Part shown: positions 52,901-62,097 of the stretch, piece by piece
Numbering within the stretch: position 1 is the stretch's first letter
How the letters are laid out: every line of letters begins with the position of its first letter
Assembly (NCBI RefSeq): GCF_921293095.1
Contig: NC_060252.1
Coordinates: forward strand, 45,508,881 to 45,572,880
DNA: 64,000 bases
From: Ischnura elegans
Taxonomy: Eukaryota; Arthropoda; Insecta; Odonata; Coenagrionidae
Direction: 5' to 3'
The notes under the pieces: model-generated
The model's input: the letters and a program-made list of their open reading frames with translations, nothing else
Databases searched by the model: none
Told to the model about the DNA's origin: nothing
Position numbers and translations under genes: made by a program

Positions 52901-55900
52901 GACTGTATCACTGTCGGCGCAAGCTTGTTTACACGTTATTTGGACGAGTAATTTGGCAAAAATAAGGAGAAACAAGTTGGAATGCATGGTGTAATAACTT
53001 ACATATATCTAGGTAGCATAATGTATTGGAAACAGCTCCTTGGATTTGGATTAGAGATGTGCGAATAGTATCCGCAAATACTCAAATACCTCGAATACTA
53101 GAAAGTATTTGAGATCTCGAATTATTCTAAATTCGTATAATTATGCTAAATGTACGACCTCAAATACCTCAAATACTTTGAATTTCGCACCATACACTGA
53201 TACACGCAAGTCGTTGGTAGTTGACTCGGAAAAATGTAGAGAACTCTTTAGAGCAATTTAGTGCATGCAGCGCCGTTTTAGGCAAGTTGACGAACTACAT
53301 CAAATTCACGGATTATAGCGGTGAAAAGAGTTCAACGTAGGAAACCAAAAATGATTGGGTGAAAAAATTCTAAAATCCCCCAGTTTCCCCCACCAATAGA
53401 ACCTCAGTGCCGTGGGATAGTAACTACGTAGCACAATTCCCAAAATCCGCTACCCCCTCCATCCATCAGCCCTCACCCCTCCTCTGATGCTTTCCTCCTC
53501 TCCGAAATCAAACAAAAGGCTCCAGCTTGCGCAGGGTTCGTATTATGAAGACCATGAATCAAAAGCTTCAAAAGAAAATATCAAGTTACAGGAGGACAAT
53601 AGAATTGTGTTTCAGCCTTCCCTCTTTTTCCCTCACTGACCTTTTTCTTCCTACCTGCTTTGAAGTTCCCCATTTCTGGATGTCAACTACTGCATGAGTC
53701 ATCTACTAGCCCAGAAGGTGTCTAACAATGACTTTCAGCAATTGATATTACACCTTTATTGGATGGTATAATAGTAATGTGCGCGTAATTTAAAAAAGAA
53801 TAAGACCAAACACGACGTGTTCTTTCTGTCTTTATTTAAGCATATTATGCTGGGAAATAAATGTCAAAATACGATGGAGGCTTGGCATTCTGGCCAAACT
53901 TGATATCCTCGCAGCTGAGCTTCTCGGAAGTTTATGCCGTATTTTTTTTCCGAAAACATATATAAAGTTACAATTTATGAGTTATGCTATAAATCTCTAT
54001 TGTCACAGTCACATACGAAGGGATATTTTCTCAGGATATTTGGTTTCTCCCTGCTAGCAATTTGAATTAATCTGCTTATCTCATGAGAACTTCCAAAGAT
54101 GGACTGAAAATAATTGAAGGAGAAAATCCGGTGGAGAAGCACGTGTATTTTGCAAAATGCCTCAGATTGTCTGCTAGCACTTGACAGTAGGAGTGGGGGT
54201 AAAGCGAGCTACCTGTTGAAAATACAAAGTTGGATGAAGCCGAGTATCAGATGGGCGTGCCGATGAAATGGCGTTTGGTAGATAAGAATGTATACATCAG
54301 ACAGAAATCCATCATAGTAGTGTAAATGCAGAGACAGTATGCAATCATTTTTTCGCGAGGTAGTGTGTCCCCTTAGGATACTTGAAAGTGATGTAAGTTG
54401 AATCACCTATATGCCCAAATTGTTTCCATAAAATTAAAATATTCCATCAATCAGCTAAATTCCTGTTTGAATCCTTTAAAGGAAATCACAATTACGCGCC
54501 AAAATCCTGGGTTTCCTGCTGCATAGGCAACCAAGTCAAACATTCCCGCATTCATCGTTTTTTTCGTACATACCCAACATAAACGATAGACCGAGGTTCC
54601 ACTGTATACCTTTTTATTTATACATTCATCAAGTGAAATAGAAGAAGAAACGTACGTTTAATATGCTTTGTGCAATTCTAGTATTCGAGATATTCGAAAT
54701 TCGAGGTATTCGAATATTCGAGCAATGATTTAATATTCGAATTCGATATTCGAGTTTGAGAAATCTGCTATTTGACCCATGTCTAGTTCGGATGTATAAC
54801 AATTTGTCTAGTTTGATATGATTGTGTGCATGACTTGGCATCGTAGTTACATCAAAATTGGATGTGGTTACTATGTAGTTAATTCGGTTGATTCCATAGA
54901 GTACATCCTAAATATTAGTTTTAATATGAAATATTAGTTTAAGCATACTGGGAATAGCCTCTGTGATAACTATATGCAGTCACCCTCACACCATCTTGTT
55001 AGGTATAGCCCATAATTTTCTGCAGTATGATAAGATGCATTGGTAGCTCTACTGGCTAAAGAACTCGACCGAATATCGAAAGTGTTGGGTTCAAATCCCG
55101 CTCAATATTTTTCTCTGTGTAATTTTCGCACAGTGAAACATTAGTTAGAAGATACATTAAAAGGTGTAACAACGGTGTCATTTTAGTACCCAATAAAATG
55201 GTGTTATAAAAATAACCAAGTACGTGCAAAACAGATAACAATCTAACCATGTCATTTTCCTAATTTTCTTTATTTATCCTAAATAAGTCACGCCATTGAT
55301 AATAATCAACCCCATTCAACCTAATTTAATCACTGTATTTCCTTCCAGCATACTTCCATTCTTAAGGATAATTTGTTAGATGTCACGGCATATCATGAAG
55401 GCCAAAACATCATTGAAAGTCAATCACATTGAAATGAGATAAGCAATGAAAATATGACAGTTCAGATAAACCACTGAGTGAATGCTGAGTACCTGTTTTT
55501 GCAAGAAAGGATGGGTTTTGCGACAACCTGCACTATAATTCTTATGATACATGACCTTAACAATCAACTGCGCTCTCACAAGAATGAAAAAACAAACTTG
55601 TTTAAAATTTGCCTTCATTCCCATTATTTGCACAAAATGAGAGATTAGATTTAAAAAAACTACAAACAGACAATTCTAAAATAATTTTACCCTGCAATAA
55701 TGTCAATTATGAGACAATGTATCAATTAGCACTTATGCATGCCCGTATATACCTTTCGCCTCCTTTGTGAAGTGTCAAACCTGGCGGGATGTTGTTTTCA
55801 CTGCTCACTTGTCTCTTGAAAATTGTGATGTTTTATTGTTACCCGATGTTTTATGTACGATGCATTTTAATGTTTTCATATTCATATTTTGGAGAACTGC

Positions 55901-58900
55901 CAGTTGAATTATTTATTAGACAGCATACAAAGAAAAAGTAAAAAATCCTAATAATTCCATCTCCGAAATCCGATTGCACTCTCCTGGAGAAATTAATACT
56001 TGGGAATAATGTGAAATCATCAAAAAGTATCGTTCAGTGTAAGTGCAGAGTCTAACAGTGGATTCTCAAAAGGATCCCTCATTTTGTGATGGAACAGCTC
56101 CACCACATCTCAGCTGAGACATATATGTAATTTAATTTTTAAATTTACATTACCAGTCATAGATGGTTTACATTACAATAAAATTAACAATACATTAATT
56201 GCAAAAAAATGTTAATTATACACATCAAAAACTGATTTAATAAATTGAGACACCCGACAATATGCCAGCTCCTCGGCAGAAGGCTTAGTTTGGCATGCCA
56301 GCAATTTGCCATCTCTTTGAGCTGATAGGTCAAAGTTCTTTGGGTGATGAGAGTGACAAAAACTAAAACAAGCAAAAACAAACCTTTTGAGCTAAAATCA
56401 TCCACTAAAATGATTTCTTTAATGATATGCTTTGGAGACCGGATTAACACACTGTAAACTGTGCGCAGCAATGTGCTCCAGTGCTCGTTGTGGAATGGAA
56501 CAATCACACTAACGGTAGGAAGATTTGGCAGATATTTTTTCTTCTTACACCTGAAGCGAAAATATTAAGTGTTTTATAATTTAGCACGACAATGTAACAA
56601 AAGAAAATCAAAGATTATCTGAGACAGAAATGCATGAAATCATAAATATTTGCCATCAATGAAATATGCAAACTTCAATATTTAAGCAAAATATAATCAC
56701 AAACAAATGACTACTGATCAGGATTGTGAAAAATACTACCAGCCTCCAATGTGCACATTTACGTGATAACTCTACAGACGATTTAATTAAACAAATACTA
56801 ACATATATATGTATCTCATGAAGTGAAATTGCCTCAGTGTTTTAAACTACTTTTAAACAGTGTTTTATCAAATAAAGAGGATAAAAATCTACATTAAAAA
56901 ATCTTCAACATGCATGAGACCTGTGAAGAAATACATTGAAACTCCCTCAAACAAAACTCAAGGGGCCAAAATTTTGCTATTTCCTAAATCGGGAGTTTGT
57001 TCCCACATTGATATTCCAATGTCTGGAACAAGATATATTTAAGGCTGAGGGAATTATGAAATGACTCAAAATAAATCTCTCTTTCAATATTGAATTCCAC
57101 AATTTTGAGTCTCCAAAGGATGTGTGGATAACTAATTGGACATAAATGAACTTACACTTTTTGTGATTCTTATGGACAACACCATCTATTGCATGGTATA
57201 TAAATGATTTAGTTAAGGGATATTTGGACTTCAATGACAATTCTATGGCCGCTAACAAATATGATGCACTGTAAAGCAATTTAAATGACAATCATAATTT
57301 AAAATGAAAATATTTAAAAAAGTATGGGTTAGTTTTGGCGAGTCTATTGGCGCATTCAGCTGGCTGAAAGTGAGATTTATTATCCTAATAGGAATTAGTA
57401 ATAAAGCACATGTGGCTACACCAAATGTTAACATTTCTAATGCCACTGTAAAATTCAAAGATACATGTAACCAATGTTTTTAAGTTGCCTCATCAATTCA
57501 GTCCATAAATTTGCTTCAACAGAATGTTTCTTAGCAATTTGGATAAAAGAGGCTATTCCAACATATTATGGTACCTAACGCTTAAGCAACAGTCCAGCAA
57601 GGATACAAGTGTATGATTAGGAAATTATATCTCCATGGGTCTTGCACCAGTCAAGGGTGTCAATGACTGAAGATATTTTGAATCTTATATTCAATACTTC
57701 ATCAGTATACAGGAGAATAACAGTTGGAAAGCCAAGAAAAATTCACTAAATTCTTGATCCCTAACGTCTGACATATACATACACTGACATACAGTGAAAA
57801 CTTTATTTCACACTTTTGAATGGACCACTTACAAAAAGTGCAAAATTGAGGAAATTGTAAAATAGAGTATCATTTTTTAAAGGTGGTATTGTTTGGGACC
57901 TGATAAAAACAGCAAAATCAGGGAAAATTTATAATGGGGGAATGTAAAATCAAGGTTTCCCTGCATTAGCATAATAGCAGCACTTAACGCAAATAATTCT
58001 TTTGCAAATTCCGAGAAACTCAGGGAGATGCAGGTTAAACCTTGGAAATAGTCGAAGGAAATAAGGGTCACAGCAGGCAATTGTCACTTTGCCAGTTTTT
58101 GTCAATGCCACCAAATTAAGGATTTATCAAGGCTCATTTAGCATTCTATACAATTGATGAGGGAGAAAAATCTGCAATGACAATTTAAATATAATAAATA
58201 CAGTCCTTATGTTGATTACGGATAGGTTACCTCATTTTGTTAGCAAAGGTCACCATAGCAGACTTTCGGATCAACAAGTGACACTAGCAACGCCCATTCA
58301 TCAGTTGCATAACTTCATGAGCAAAGCAGGAATACTAAGTTATGGAAAAAGTAGTTAGCAAGGAGAAATGCATATTTAAATGGGCACTAATGTGAAAGAT
58401 AATTATACTCAGATATGTATACATACATGATTCATACATTCTTTTTTCATTTATTAATTCCTTTTTGAAAGACAAGGATATAAGTAACTTTTTATAAACA
58501 ACATGATATAACCTATCCCAAACCCAAACCACTCCAGCAACATCTGCCTTCCATTTGTCAGCTGATATTGCTGGAATGGGTTGAGGCATGGCGTTTATAA
58601 AAGGATGATACATTGTACTCTTTCATAAGTCCTGTCACAAAAAATTTACTATATTTTCTGATACATCAGCTAGCTGCTTGTTCATCTGACCTTCCATTGA
58701 TATCTGTCATTGCTGCCAGAGTAATCGAGGAACCCATCCACAGTGAAGTTAAGCACTCCATTAATTATATTTTAATAGTCGTCTTGGCACTTTCTCCAGA
58801 ATCTAATATTGTTATGAATGTAAAATAAGTCATTAACCCTCAAATTGCCGACCACCAGACTAAAACTGGTAAAATGATTATACCCTACTTTAACCAAAAA

Positions 58901-61900
58901 CAGTTCAAATATTCATTTCATTTCCAACTTAAAAGAGTACTTGGAAGTTATTTAAAGTGTACTTATTCCCCAACTCCATGTTTAACAATGCTTTGTGAGA
59001 GACTCAAAAAAAAACTTACAAATAAGAGTCATTTCCAATTTTTTGCTGTTTTGCCTCAGGGAATAATAAAAGTGCCAAGTACTTACAACACCAAGTTAAT
59101 GCATGAAAAAATTCAATACAGTAATAAACATGGGCGTACCCAGCGAGGGGCAGCTGCCCCCCTAGAAGCAAAAGTAAATTTAGTTTTAAACAAAAGTATT
59201 TTTTTATATCCAAGAAAATTGATGCTAGTAAAAAACATGTAATTAAATAAAAATATATTTTCAAACAAATAATTTTTAAAACTTATAAAGCGATGTTATC
59301 ATTTTCTTAAAACTTTGGTTTCCTTAACCTTTCCTATGCAACAACTTGAACGACCACGGCTTGCCCCCCTCTAGTTTTGATCCTGGGTACACCCTTGTTT
59401 TGAGAACTAAAGTGATTTTTAATATACATAAGTATTTACATATCATAGGGTCCCATAAATTCAATGCAGTTATGCATAAATATCAAAATATGATGAGCAA
59501 TACTTGTGATTTAATGGAGTAAACTTCAGAAATGGCTCCACATTTTGCTCGCCCACAATCTTGCAGTTACCTGCTACATAATGAATGATGAGTAATCTTG
59601 AGAGAGTCCTGGCTTGGCAAACTTTATACATTATTTAATATTTGCTCACACACTTGGAGATGTAGCCCTACCTTGGGGAAATAATCTCCAAACAGGCCAA
59701 AATATTAACTCCACTCCCTTATCTATGTAAGAATACTGGTCTTTCTTTGCTGCTGGAAACTGGTGTAAGCATATTGTCTACATGGAGGCATGAATTGGCC
59801 ATGTAGTTACATCAGTAACAATACGGGACACAGAAAAATTCAGCTCCTGGCTGATGAATTTTACCAACTTTATAACTCATGCGGGTATTATGATTCAAAA
59901 TCGTTGAGGTCTATGGTTAGGCTGATGCCTATTTTGCAATTAATGCATGTGATAAAAACTGACATGTGGAAATTTTTTTAAGGGTACAAAGGGTCCTCCC
60001 AGTTGACAAAGTAAAAATCAGCCAGTAACAGCATTGACAAGCACATACAAAAACGAAACCATAACATCAGCTACAGCTCTAGCAGAGAAAAATATTATTC
60101 ATTGAAGGTTTTTATTAGACCTGAGCGAAATATACCAACTAAATGACTTAGTAACTGCCAGAGTGCTAGAAAATTAGTGGGAAATGAATTAATAGTCTGT
60201 GCACATAAAATGCTGACATAAATTTCTCTATTAAAAATTAAATTGTCATTGAGAGTAAAATAGGTCTCCTTATAGGGTGGTTTCCTATTATTTTTTTATT
60301 GCCTAAATCGAAAGATTATTACTCCTGGAGTACGTATTTCACGCTTTTAGATTTTTAAATGATGATATCTATTTTTCGCGATTAAATGAAAAGTGAAAAT
60401 TTTCAAGCGCGCGAAAACGCGACGCGTAAGTATGAATGCCGGGAAATCTCTCCGTGTGGCGTATTTCTGGTTCCCGCTGCCGCCCTGTGAGGTGACCTTG
60501 AAGCGAGTTGAGCGCTGATACGACGCAGGCTGCTAGCGGGTAGCTGAGTACCCTGCTGGCTGGTAGCGCTTGGCTTAAATAAGGATTATTAATACCTTAT
60601 CAAATGAAGAAAACTTTCCGACCTTAGCCAGTTTTAATAAGTGATTATTAAGACATGTTTCCCTGAGCTCTGCGCTTCATGCATGCATTGGTAACCTCAG
60701 ACGATGTATAACTCCTATCCTCTCGAATAGAAACTAGGTCCCTGTGACGTCACGTGGAGTGGCATCGCATGGGCGCCAATCTGGCCCTTTTCAAATGAGG
60801 ATAAAAATGGACCATAGCCATTTGTCTAAACCGGTATTTCTAAAACGAAATAATTTGTATATTATGAATACAGTAATGGTGGGTAACGAATCACAATAAA
60901 TGCCTTTCGTTTTCTTTGATGAAGGGAACTACCCTATTCTCTGGCTCATAATTTGATAGCAGAAATTCCAACAATGTACTCCTCGTGGAAAATGCACTTT
61001 TGGCATTGGGATACATTGACTAGCATTACTGAATGGAGGGACCGATGAATATTTGTGTAGTCTTCTCTGTAACATTTTTCATTTTAAGTGATGCATGCAG
61101 AACCTCTTTTTGCCTATTTTTGTGTACTTCCTGTTTTGGTTCAATTAAGGTATGAAAGTTCATGACTTACAAGAGAGGTTTGTTTTAAAAATCCTGTTTA
61201 TCCCATGTCCCTTGCCTTAGCCAAATCTGTTATACTGCAATTCCCGGCACCAATAAATGTACATAAATATAGCAACTAAGGATATGTGTCACTATTAACT
61301 TACATAATTTAATAGCTAAGTATCCTCAGTGCAACAAAAGTAATTATGAAAACTGTCATAAGGCAGATTCATTCAATTAAATGAGGCTAATGCATCATGA
61401 GTCCACTTGATTTTGGAAAACTCAGCCCAATAGAAAACAGTATGCTATTCATGCACGGTAATGATTAGTGTTTTACACCACCCAAAATAAATTCCTTAAG
61501 GCAATTAAATACCATCTATTGCTCACCCTGAATGACGAATATCCGGAAGAGACCTGTTGAGCGCAATTTTATCACTGAGGTAGGCATTAAAGCCATTTAC
61601 TTTGTACAGCTCGGCTTTCTTTTCGTCGTCTTTTGGAGACAGATAAAAGGCAACACCTTGCTCACCCGGCCCTGTAAATGATGACATGTTAAATTGAAAC
61701 GAATTTGCTAGAGTATCTGAAAATAAATCCCAAGCCACCTCACCTTTTCTCTTCGATTCATCTTCAATTAATTTGTAATCATGCCAATCTATCTTCCCAG
61801 CATCATTAGCATCAATGATCTACGATGAAATGTGAATCAAAATATATCAAGGATACCACTAACTTAATATGCAATGATACTCAACACCTTAATACATACA

Positions 61901-62097
61901 TTACTTTCATCTAGATGAAGGGAATCTGAAGCACTATCAACTCCAACTCTACGCTCTGGGTTGATGTTTCCTGGAATTCCTACCACTGTATAATGCTTTC
62001 CACGTCGAAGAATGCGAAAGAGGGTAGCAGTCACAAGCATAGTGACACTGGCTACTAATAAAAATTTACATAGGTGCCTCACGTTGCGTCTGAACAT
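31810..62097 (-). CDS. Pgant6/GALNT10-like: polypeptide N-acetylgalactosaminyltransferase, GALNT10/Pgant6 type (whole spliced gene)
   Basis: The enzyme moves GalNAc from UDP-GalNAc to Ser/Thr of proteins in the Golgi, starting or extending mucin-type O-glycans. Coding segments, in minus-strand order: 62097-61900, 61819-61744, 61671-61527, 56550-56384, 51043-50855, 49808-49631, 49335-49218, 47395-47285, 46512-46291, 41768-41655, 32234-32091 and 31980-31810. They sum to 1833 nt, about 610 residues plus stop, close to the roughly 600-670 usual for this subfamily. All phases join without a break. Layout: membrane anchor about residues 10-30, stem, catalytic domain about 150-450, ricin-type lectin about 469-605. 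Metal ligands D244-S-H246 and H375, the WGGE motif at 347-350 and the WQCGG motif at 359-363 are present. Subfamily is assigned from motifs such as DWHDY, GEQG and DIRH; GALNT10 is the best fit from memory, not from a search. Confidence 0.93.
32091..32234 (-). CDS. Pgant6/GALNT10-like: GALNT coding exon 11 (lectin repeat beta)
   Basis: A 144-nt, phase 0-0 exon, residues 507-554, acceptor TTATCAG|AATT and donor GATCAT|GTAAGT. It encodes [11 protein letters not shown], then AMCWDV (the CLD-like motif of repeat beta) and [10 protein letters not shown] with the QxW motif. It is reached across a 9.4-kb intron, the largest of the gene. Confidence 0.94.
32397..33168. mobile_element. piggyBac-like element remnant
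   Basis: Left AGAAGGACGACTAGGGTCAT and right, reversed, AGAAGGACGGCTGGGGGTCA form inverted ends followed on both sides by the palindrome GTCATTTGAC. No TTAA duplication remains clear here, but a related solo end at 36898-36931 abuts TTAA. The A/T-rich interior has no convincing ORF. Located 163 bp from exon 11 on its upstream side. Confidence 0.6.
33455..35715. mobile_element. inverted pair of THAP-containing transposon remnants
   Basis: Outer segments 33455-33610 and 35540-35715 match in inverse orientation (ACGTATTTCT, GACGTGTGAACCTCATGA), as do inner segments 33865-34085 and about 34690-34920 (TTCTGCTTCTCAA, GCATTTACTGCATA). The left arm holds a broken THAP domain; the right arm has other sequence in that place. 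This could be one element with long imperfect arms, or two deleted copies in opposite directions. P-element-like affiliation is inferred from the THAP domain alone. Confidence 0.65.
33663..33862 (+). pseudogene. broken THAP-type zinc-finger domain
   Basis: Frame one from ATG 33663 reads [20 protein letters not shown] and stops at 33723. A second frame continues [20 protein letters not shown] and then [12 protein letters not shown]. Together these give C-x3-C, a central W, and C-x2-H, the C2CH pattern of THAP DNA-binding domains found at the N-terminus of P-element transposases and many arthropod proteins. One stop and one frameshift disable it. Confidence 0.72.
36898..36933. repeat. solo piggyBac-like end next to TTAA
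   Basis: GGGTCATATGACCCCTGCCG, then TCCTTTTAGTG and TTAA, closely resembles the ends of the 32.4-kb element. Its partner end was not found in the window. Confidence 0.5.
37019..37278. mobile_element. hAT-type MITE with exact 8-bp target duplication (family E)
   Basis: Starts CAGTGGCGGATACAG and ends CTGTATCTGCCACTG. CACAATGC flanks it at 37011-37018 and 37279-37286. The two exact duplications suggest a fairly recent insertion. Lies in the 9.4-kb GALNT intron. Confidence 0.92.
38687..38998. mobile_element. hAT-type non-autonomous element with exact 8-bp target duplication (family F)
   Basis: Starts CAGGGGTCTCCAA and ends TTTGGAGACCCCTG; GCCTAAGT flanks both sides (38679-38686, 38999-39006). 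CCGCGGGCCGGAT-like blocks occur at both margins. It interrupts an older sequence whose halves read on across the insertion. Confidence 0.92.
39927..41642. mobile_element. 1.7-kb foldback element with 0.4-kb arms carrying tRNA-like sequence
   Basis: Left arm about 39927-40331 and right arm about 41241-41642 are inverted near-copies beginning ACAAGGGGAGACCACGAAAC. Each arm contains a tRNA-like block (about 40120-40195 and its mirror at 41390-41455) with an A-box-like TAGTGGTTA and a B-box-like GGGTTCGAGGC. The 0.9-kb centre holds a CG-rich piece ending CGCTAGAGGGTTAA, perhaps another element. No ORF for a transposase. Confidence 0.8.
41655..41768 (-). CDS. Pgant6/GALNT10-like: GALNT coding exon 10 (lectin repeat alpha)
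   Basis: A 114-nt, phase 0-0 exon, residues 469-506, acceptor TTTTACAG|ATAAG and donor GAACAG|GTAATT. It encodes [15 protein letters not shown], with the CxD motif (C478, D480) of a ricin-type repeat that binds GalNAc on prior glycosites. A large foldback element ends 13 bp downstream of the exon boundary. Confidence 0.93.
42805..43385. mobile_element. pogo/Tigger-type element with TA duplication
   Basis: Starts CAGTGAAACCTCGATATAAC and ends GCTTTAACGAGGTTCCACTG, flanked by TA on both sides. The CAGTGRAACCTCG ends fit the pogo branch of Tc1/mariner. Interior copies of CTCGCTATAG-like sequence echo the ends. No transposase ORF. In the intron between exons 9 and 10. Confidence 0.85.
43901..44030. 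repeat. long hairpin (about 55-bp arms)
   Basis: ACTTGTCTCCCATCTTCAAG...GTTACTCTTTGAAA is mirrored by TTTCAAAGAGTAAC...CTTGAAGATGAGAGACAAGT, with a CAATTTCACA/TGTGAAATTG inner stem. Outer flanks also pair weakly (GTACAAACG and CGTTTGTAC). Could be a foldback MITE; a small-RNA source is possible but unsupported. Confidence 0.6.
44189..44361. repeat. small inverted-repeat element with many GATCATTC units
   Basis: Starts GGTGAATGATCATG and ends CATCATTCACC. Between are at least five GATCAT/CATTC units in both orientations, several forming ATGATCAT palindromes. Non-coding. In the intron between exons 9 and 10. Confidence 0.5.
46291..46512 (-). CDS. Pgant6/GALNT10-like: GALNT coding exon 9 (end of catalytic domain)
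   Basis: A 222-nt, phase 0-0 exon, residues 395-468, acceptor TCTTTCAG|AATT and donor GGAGAG|GTATGC. It encodes [20 protein letters not shown], then [17 protein letters not shown] and YPPVEPP. The VWMDEY block closes the catalytic domain, and the YPPVEPP stretch is the linker to the lectin domain typical of GALNT10. Confidence 0.95.
47285..47395 (-). CDS. Pgant6/GALNT10-like: GALNT coding exon 8 (catalytic, third metal ligand)
   Basis: A 111-nt, phase 0-0 exon, residues 358-394, acceptor TTCTAG|ATTT and donor GGAAAG|GTAGGT. It encodes [20 protein letters not shown] and then RKFAPF. H375 in the VGH motif is the third Mn ligand by family homology. C361 and C370 match conserved cysteines. Confidence 0.94.
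47932..48272. repeat. possible pogo-like MITE, diverged
   Basis: Left CAGGGGAACCTCAGTTGTAT and right, reversed, TAAAATTTCAGTTGTACGAT share CAGTTGTA.GAT. The interior has CCTTCAGTTGTAAAAC. Ends are too diverged to fix the boundaries. Confidence 0.4.
48600..48830 (+). pseudogene. small LINE C-terminal remnant
   Basis: One frame reads [20 protein letters not shown], then [18 protein letters not shown] and a stop. This resembles the extreme C-terminus of arthropod LINE ORF2 proteins (EG...GKRGR...FLDR...Y..LKR.A...W). It lies inside the GALNT intron between exons 7 and 8, opposite in strand to the gene. Confidence 0.5.
49218..49335 (-). CDS. Pgant6/GALNT10-like: GALNT coding exon 7 (catalytic, WGGE motif)
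   Basis: A 118-nt exon, residues 318-357, acceptor TGTCTCAG|GAGT and donor TTTAAG|GTATAT. It encodes [11 protein letters not shown], then [20 protein letters not shown]. The WGGE block (W347-E350) and the preceding GYD are among the most conserved residues in GalNAc-transferases and shape the acceptor and donor pocket. Confidence 0.95.
49336..49630 (-). other. GC-AG intron of the GALNT gene containing a palindromic insertion
   Basis: This 295-bp intron starts AG|GCAAGT, the consensus for the minor GC donor class, and ends TGTCTCAG. Inside it is a 125-bp insertion (49396-49520) flanked by a 13-bp direct repeat; without the insertion and one repeat copy the intron would be about 157 bp. Confidence 0.85.
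49383..49533. mobile_element. short palindromic insertion with 13-bp target duplication in a GALNT intron
   Basis: CAAATATCAAGAG is repeated at 49383-49395 and 49521-49533. The insertion has a 40-nt leader containing GGCTTCCGC, then arms from 49436 and to 49521 sharing CATTCCGCGTTGA around an A/T loop. The architecture is the same as at 8.4 and 11.5 kb although most of the sequence differs. Confidence 0.72.
49631..49808 (-). CDS. Pgant6/GALNT10-like: GALNT coding exon 6 (catalytic domain; followed by a GC donor)
   Basis: A 178-nt exon, residues 259-318, acceptor GACCACAG|AACC. It encodes [10 protein letters not shown], then [19 protein letters not shown], the conserved FDW block. It ends TTCAG|GCAAGT. 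Phase 2 joined to G-AGT of the next exon gives F-R-S-P-V-M, matching the family. The nearest GT (GTTCAT, four bases on) would give phase 0 and shift the next exon out of frame. Confidence 0.93.
50855..51043 (-). CDS. Pgant6/GALNT10-like: GALNT coding exon 5 (catalytic DxH motif)
   Basis: A 189-nt exon, residues 196-258, acceptor ATTACAG|ATC and donor TTGG|GTGAGT. It encodes [11 protein letters not shown], then [17 protein letters not shown] and [21 protein letters not shown]244-S245-H246 is the DxH metal-binding motif of the family; Thr follows it where vertebrate enzymes usually have Cys. The exon has no internal Met near its start, so it is easily missed in simple ORF scans. Confidence 0.95.
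51853..52359. mobile_element. PIF/Harbinger-type MITE with TTA duplication
   Basis: Starts GGCCGTTTTCCAAT and ends ATTGGAAAATGGCC, flanked by TTA at 51850 and 52360. G+C is higher than the surrounding intron (GCAAGGGAACG motifs). GG-starting ends with TTA duplications are the Harbinger signature. Non-coding; in the intron between exons 4 and 5. Confidence 0.8.
52553..52809. mobile_element. MITE family C, copy 2, with 9-bp direct repeat
   Basis: Ends ATGGGCGACCCAG and CTGGGTACGCCCTTG, with two long C-runs (about 52591 and 52771) where the other copies have shorter ones. TTCATGAGC flanks it on both sides, consistent with a target duplication of about 9 bp. Lies in the GALNT intron between exons 4 and 5. 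Confidence 0.82.
53065..54790. repeat. region bounded by CGAATA/TATTCG-rich tracts
   Basis: 53065-53180 (AGAGATGTGCGAATAGTATC, AATACCTCGAATACT) and 54670-54765 (TATTCGAGATATTCGAAATT) are inverted, low-complexity tracts. They may mark the ends of a 1.7-kb non-autonomous element. A CCGAGGTTCCACTGTA pogo-type end at about 54590 lies inside. No coding sequence recognised. Confidence 0.35.
55031..55100 (+). repeat. tRNA-like SINE head or tRNA pseudogene
   Basis: Has an A-box-like TAGCTCTACTGG and a B-box-like GGGTTCAAATCCC at normal tRNA spacing, and a partial acceptor stem (ATTG/CAAT). The anticodon stem does not pair and the D stem has a mismatch, so a working tRNA is unlikely. In GALNT intron 4. 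Confidence 0.5.
56384..56550 (-). CDS. Pgant6/GALNT10-like: GALNT coding exon 4 (start of catalytic domain)
   Basis: A 167-nt exon, residues 140-195, acceptor GCTTCAG|GTGT and donor AAAAG|GTTTGT. It opens the GT-A fold with [18 protein letters not shown] (residues 153-170) and ends with [10 protein letters not shown], the UDP-sugar-binding strand with the conserved VDD. It sits between introns of 5.0 kb upstream and 5.3 kb downstream, both holding transposons. Confidence 0.95.
57792..57963. mobile_element. small pogo-like MITE
   Basis: Left end CAGTGAAAACTTTATTTCAC; right end reversed CAGGGAAACCTTGATTTTAC. The interior repeats GTAAAAT/CAAAATTGAGG motifs. TA precedes the left end; the right side reads CA, so the duplication is decayed. 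In GALNT intron 3. Confidence 0.65.
59130..59396. mobile_element. MITE family C, copy 3
   Basis: Starts ATGGGCGTACCCAGCG and ends GATCCTGGGTACACCCTTG; the interior matches copies 1 and 2 (GCAGCTGCCCC, then CGACCACGGCTTGCCCC). Lies in GALNT intron 3. Confidence 0.8.
60271..60938 (+). mobile_element. MITE family A, copy 3, in GALNT intron 3
   Basis: Starts TATAGGGTGGTTTCC and ends GGGAACTACCCTATT, with the whole interior matching copy 2. It sits 589 bp downstream of exon 3 in the direction of transcription, in reverse orientation to copy 1. Confidence 0.88.
61527..61671 (-). CDS. Pgant6/GALNT10-like: GALNT coding exon 3 (end of stem)
   Basis: A 145-nt exon starting after TTTACAG. It encodes [13 protein letters not shown], then [22 protein letters not shown], shown here in parts: [14 protein letters not shown] and [10 protein letters not shown] are hallmark blocks of GalNAc-transferases. 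The donor is CAGG|GTGAGC, phase 2, joining to a Cys codon in the next exon as in relatives (DIRH..C). Confidence 0.94.
61744..61819 (-). CDS. Pgant6/GALNT10-like: GALNT coding exon 2 (stem)
   Basis: A 76-nt exon for residues 67-91, flanked by acceptor CGTAG|ATC and donor AAAAG|GTGAGG. It carries the [11 protein letters not shown] motif, which aligns with the DWHD segment typical of GALNT10 just before the conserved GEQG. It is separated from exon 1 by an 80-bp intron and from exon 3 by a 72-bp intron; both are short compared with the rest of the gene. Confidence 0.9.
61900..62097 (-). CDS. Pgant6/GALNT10-like: GALNT coding exon 1: cytoplasmic tail, membrane anchor, start of stem
   Basis: It encodes residues 1-66. 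The start MFRRNVRH gives a short basic tail, then a hydrophobic signal-anchor at about residues 10-30 followed by LRR, the usual type II Golgi topology. This ATG has A at -3. An in-frame upstream ATG at 62217 would add 40 residues and bury the anchor deeper; it is less like known family members but cannot be excluded. The exon ends AAT|GTATGT, phase 0. Confidence 0.85.

Noticed and set aside
55031..55100. Functional tRNA gene
   Set aside because: A- and B-box-like sequences exist but the anticodon stem does not pair and the D stem has a mismatch; a SINE head or pseudogene is more likely.
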